In this document: positions 37,571-38,167 of the stretch, piece by piece
How the letters are laid out: each line of letters starts with the position of its first letter
Position numbering within the stretch: position 1 is the first letter of the stretch
From: Polaribacter sp.
Lineage (GTDB): Bacteria > Bacteroidota > Bacteroidia > Flavobacteriales > Flavobacteriaceae
Assembly (NCBI GenBank): GCA_030731625.1
Contig: JANQTQ010000207.1
Span: 1 to 38,167 of the forward strand
Length of the DNA stretch: 38,167 nucleotides
Direction: 5' to 3'
The notes under the pieces: generated by a model
The model's database searches: none
The model's input: only the letters and a program-made list of their open reading frames with translations
Told to the model about the DNA's origin: nothing
Translations under genes and position numbers: made by a program

Positions 37571-37615
37571 GCATAAAAAAAGCGTTTAGATAATTTCTAA
37601 ACGCTTTTTTTATGC
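37571..37615 (+). terminator. Strong terminator of the tonB gene
   Basis: Perfect 20-bp inverted repeat GCATAAAAAAAGCGTTTAGA (37571-37590) / TCTAAACGCTTTTTTTATGC (37596-37615), 5-nt loop, T-tract. Confidence 0.9.
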
Positions 37616-37801
37616 CTTAATACGGCATCTTGATAAACCCAATGACTATTTTTATATGAAGTTAATTCCACACAAATAAAACCAATTATTCAATTAAATT
37701 TCACTTTCTTTTATAGTAAACACATCAATTATTTTATTAATGAAAATGGATAAGAAAAATTTCTATCCTCACTCATAAATTATACCGTTAAACGAAAAGC
37801 T

Positions 37802-37888
37802 CTTAAAAGTATGGATACTTTTTAAAAAAGGTTCTTAACTTCTACTTAAAAGTATGGATACTTCGTCTTAAAAGTATCAATACTTTAT
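37802..37888. repeat. Three spaced near-palindromic AAGTATNNATACTT units
   Basis: AAAAGTATGGATACTTTT (37805-37822), AAGTATGGATACTT (37850-37863), AAAGTATCAATACTTT (37871-37886); each preceded by CTTAA. Confidence 0.75.
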
Positions 37889-38167
37889 CTAAGAAGTTAC
37901 ATAAGTTTTAAAAAAAATATGGTATGTTTTTCAACCTTTGACTTGACCTTTGATTATAGAAATATATTTATAACGTTTCTAACACATTGTGCATTATGAT
38001 GAAACAATAATATTGAGAATAATTCAAGTGGATTTTGAAGAATTAAATTTATTTCTACATACCTATTTAAATGCGAAATAATTTCATGTTAGGTATTTAT
38101 CCAAAAAATCACACTAACATTTTGAAAACCATTTTTAAATAAAATTGCAAAACTGAAATATCTATTA

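Noticed and set aside
37802-37888. CRISPR array
   Set aside because: Only three short palindromic units with unequal spacing (43 and 22 bp) and no spacer-sized unique segments; no cas genes in the window.
1-38167. Prophage, transposon, toxin-antitoxin or defence island
   Set aside because: No transposase, integrase, phage structural, restriction, toxin or nuclease-helicase proteins recognised among the ORFs; no tRNA or rRNA recognised either.

Overview
This is an AT-rich chromosomal window from a marine-type Bacteroidota, most likely Flavobacteriaceae. The evidence is the TAnnTTTG-like promoter motifs, SprA of the type IX secretion system, and the family content. Most of the window is housekeeping: the 3' end of a umuD-like gene, an S9 peptidase, tadA, dxs, dgt, a Na/Pi cotransporter, nrdA/nrdB, a cold-shock protein, a CtaA/COX15 heme A synthase, moaE and moaD, a DUF5686 protein, maeB, ruvA, sprA, gcvH, a VanZ-family gene and a TonB-family gene. 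The most interesting accessory segment is a compact LacI-regulated locus at 17535-25976, probably for sucrose or an alpha-glucoside. It encodes a LacI regulator, a TonB receptor with no SusD partner, an exported glutaredoxin-like protein, an SLC45/sucrose-type MFS transporter, a PfkB sugar kinase and a GH13_18 (sucrose phosphorylase family) enzyme. Two tandem CGAAAACGTTTTCG operators lie in the divergent intergenic region. Other non-coding signals include several strong hairpin terminators, a CAGT/ACTG inverted repeat that contributes the last codons of ctaA, two copies of a CAGATTGCTTC dispersed element, and a phased array of AAGTATNNATACTT near-palindromes at the right edge. I found no CRISPR array, rRNA, tRNA, transposase or prophage, and no clear evidence of an entirely new multi-gene system.
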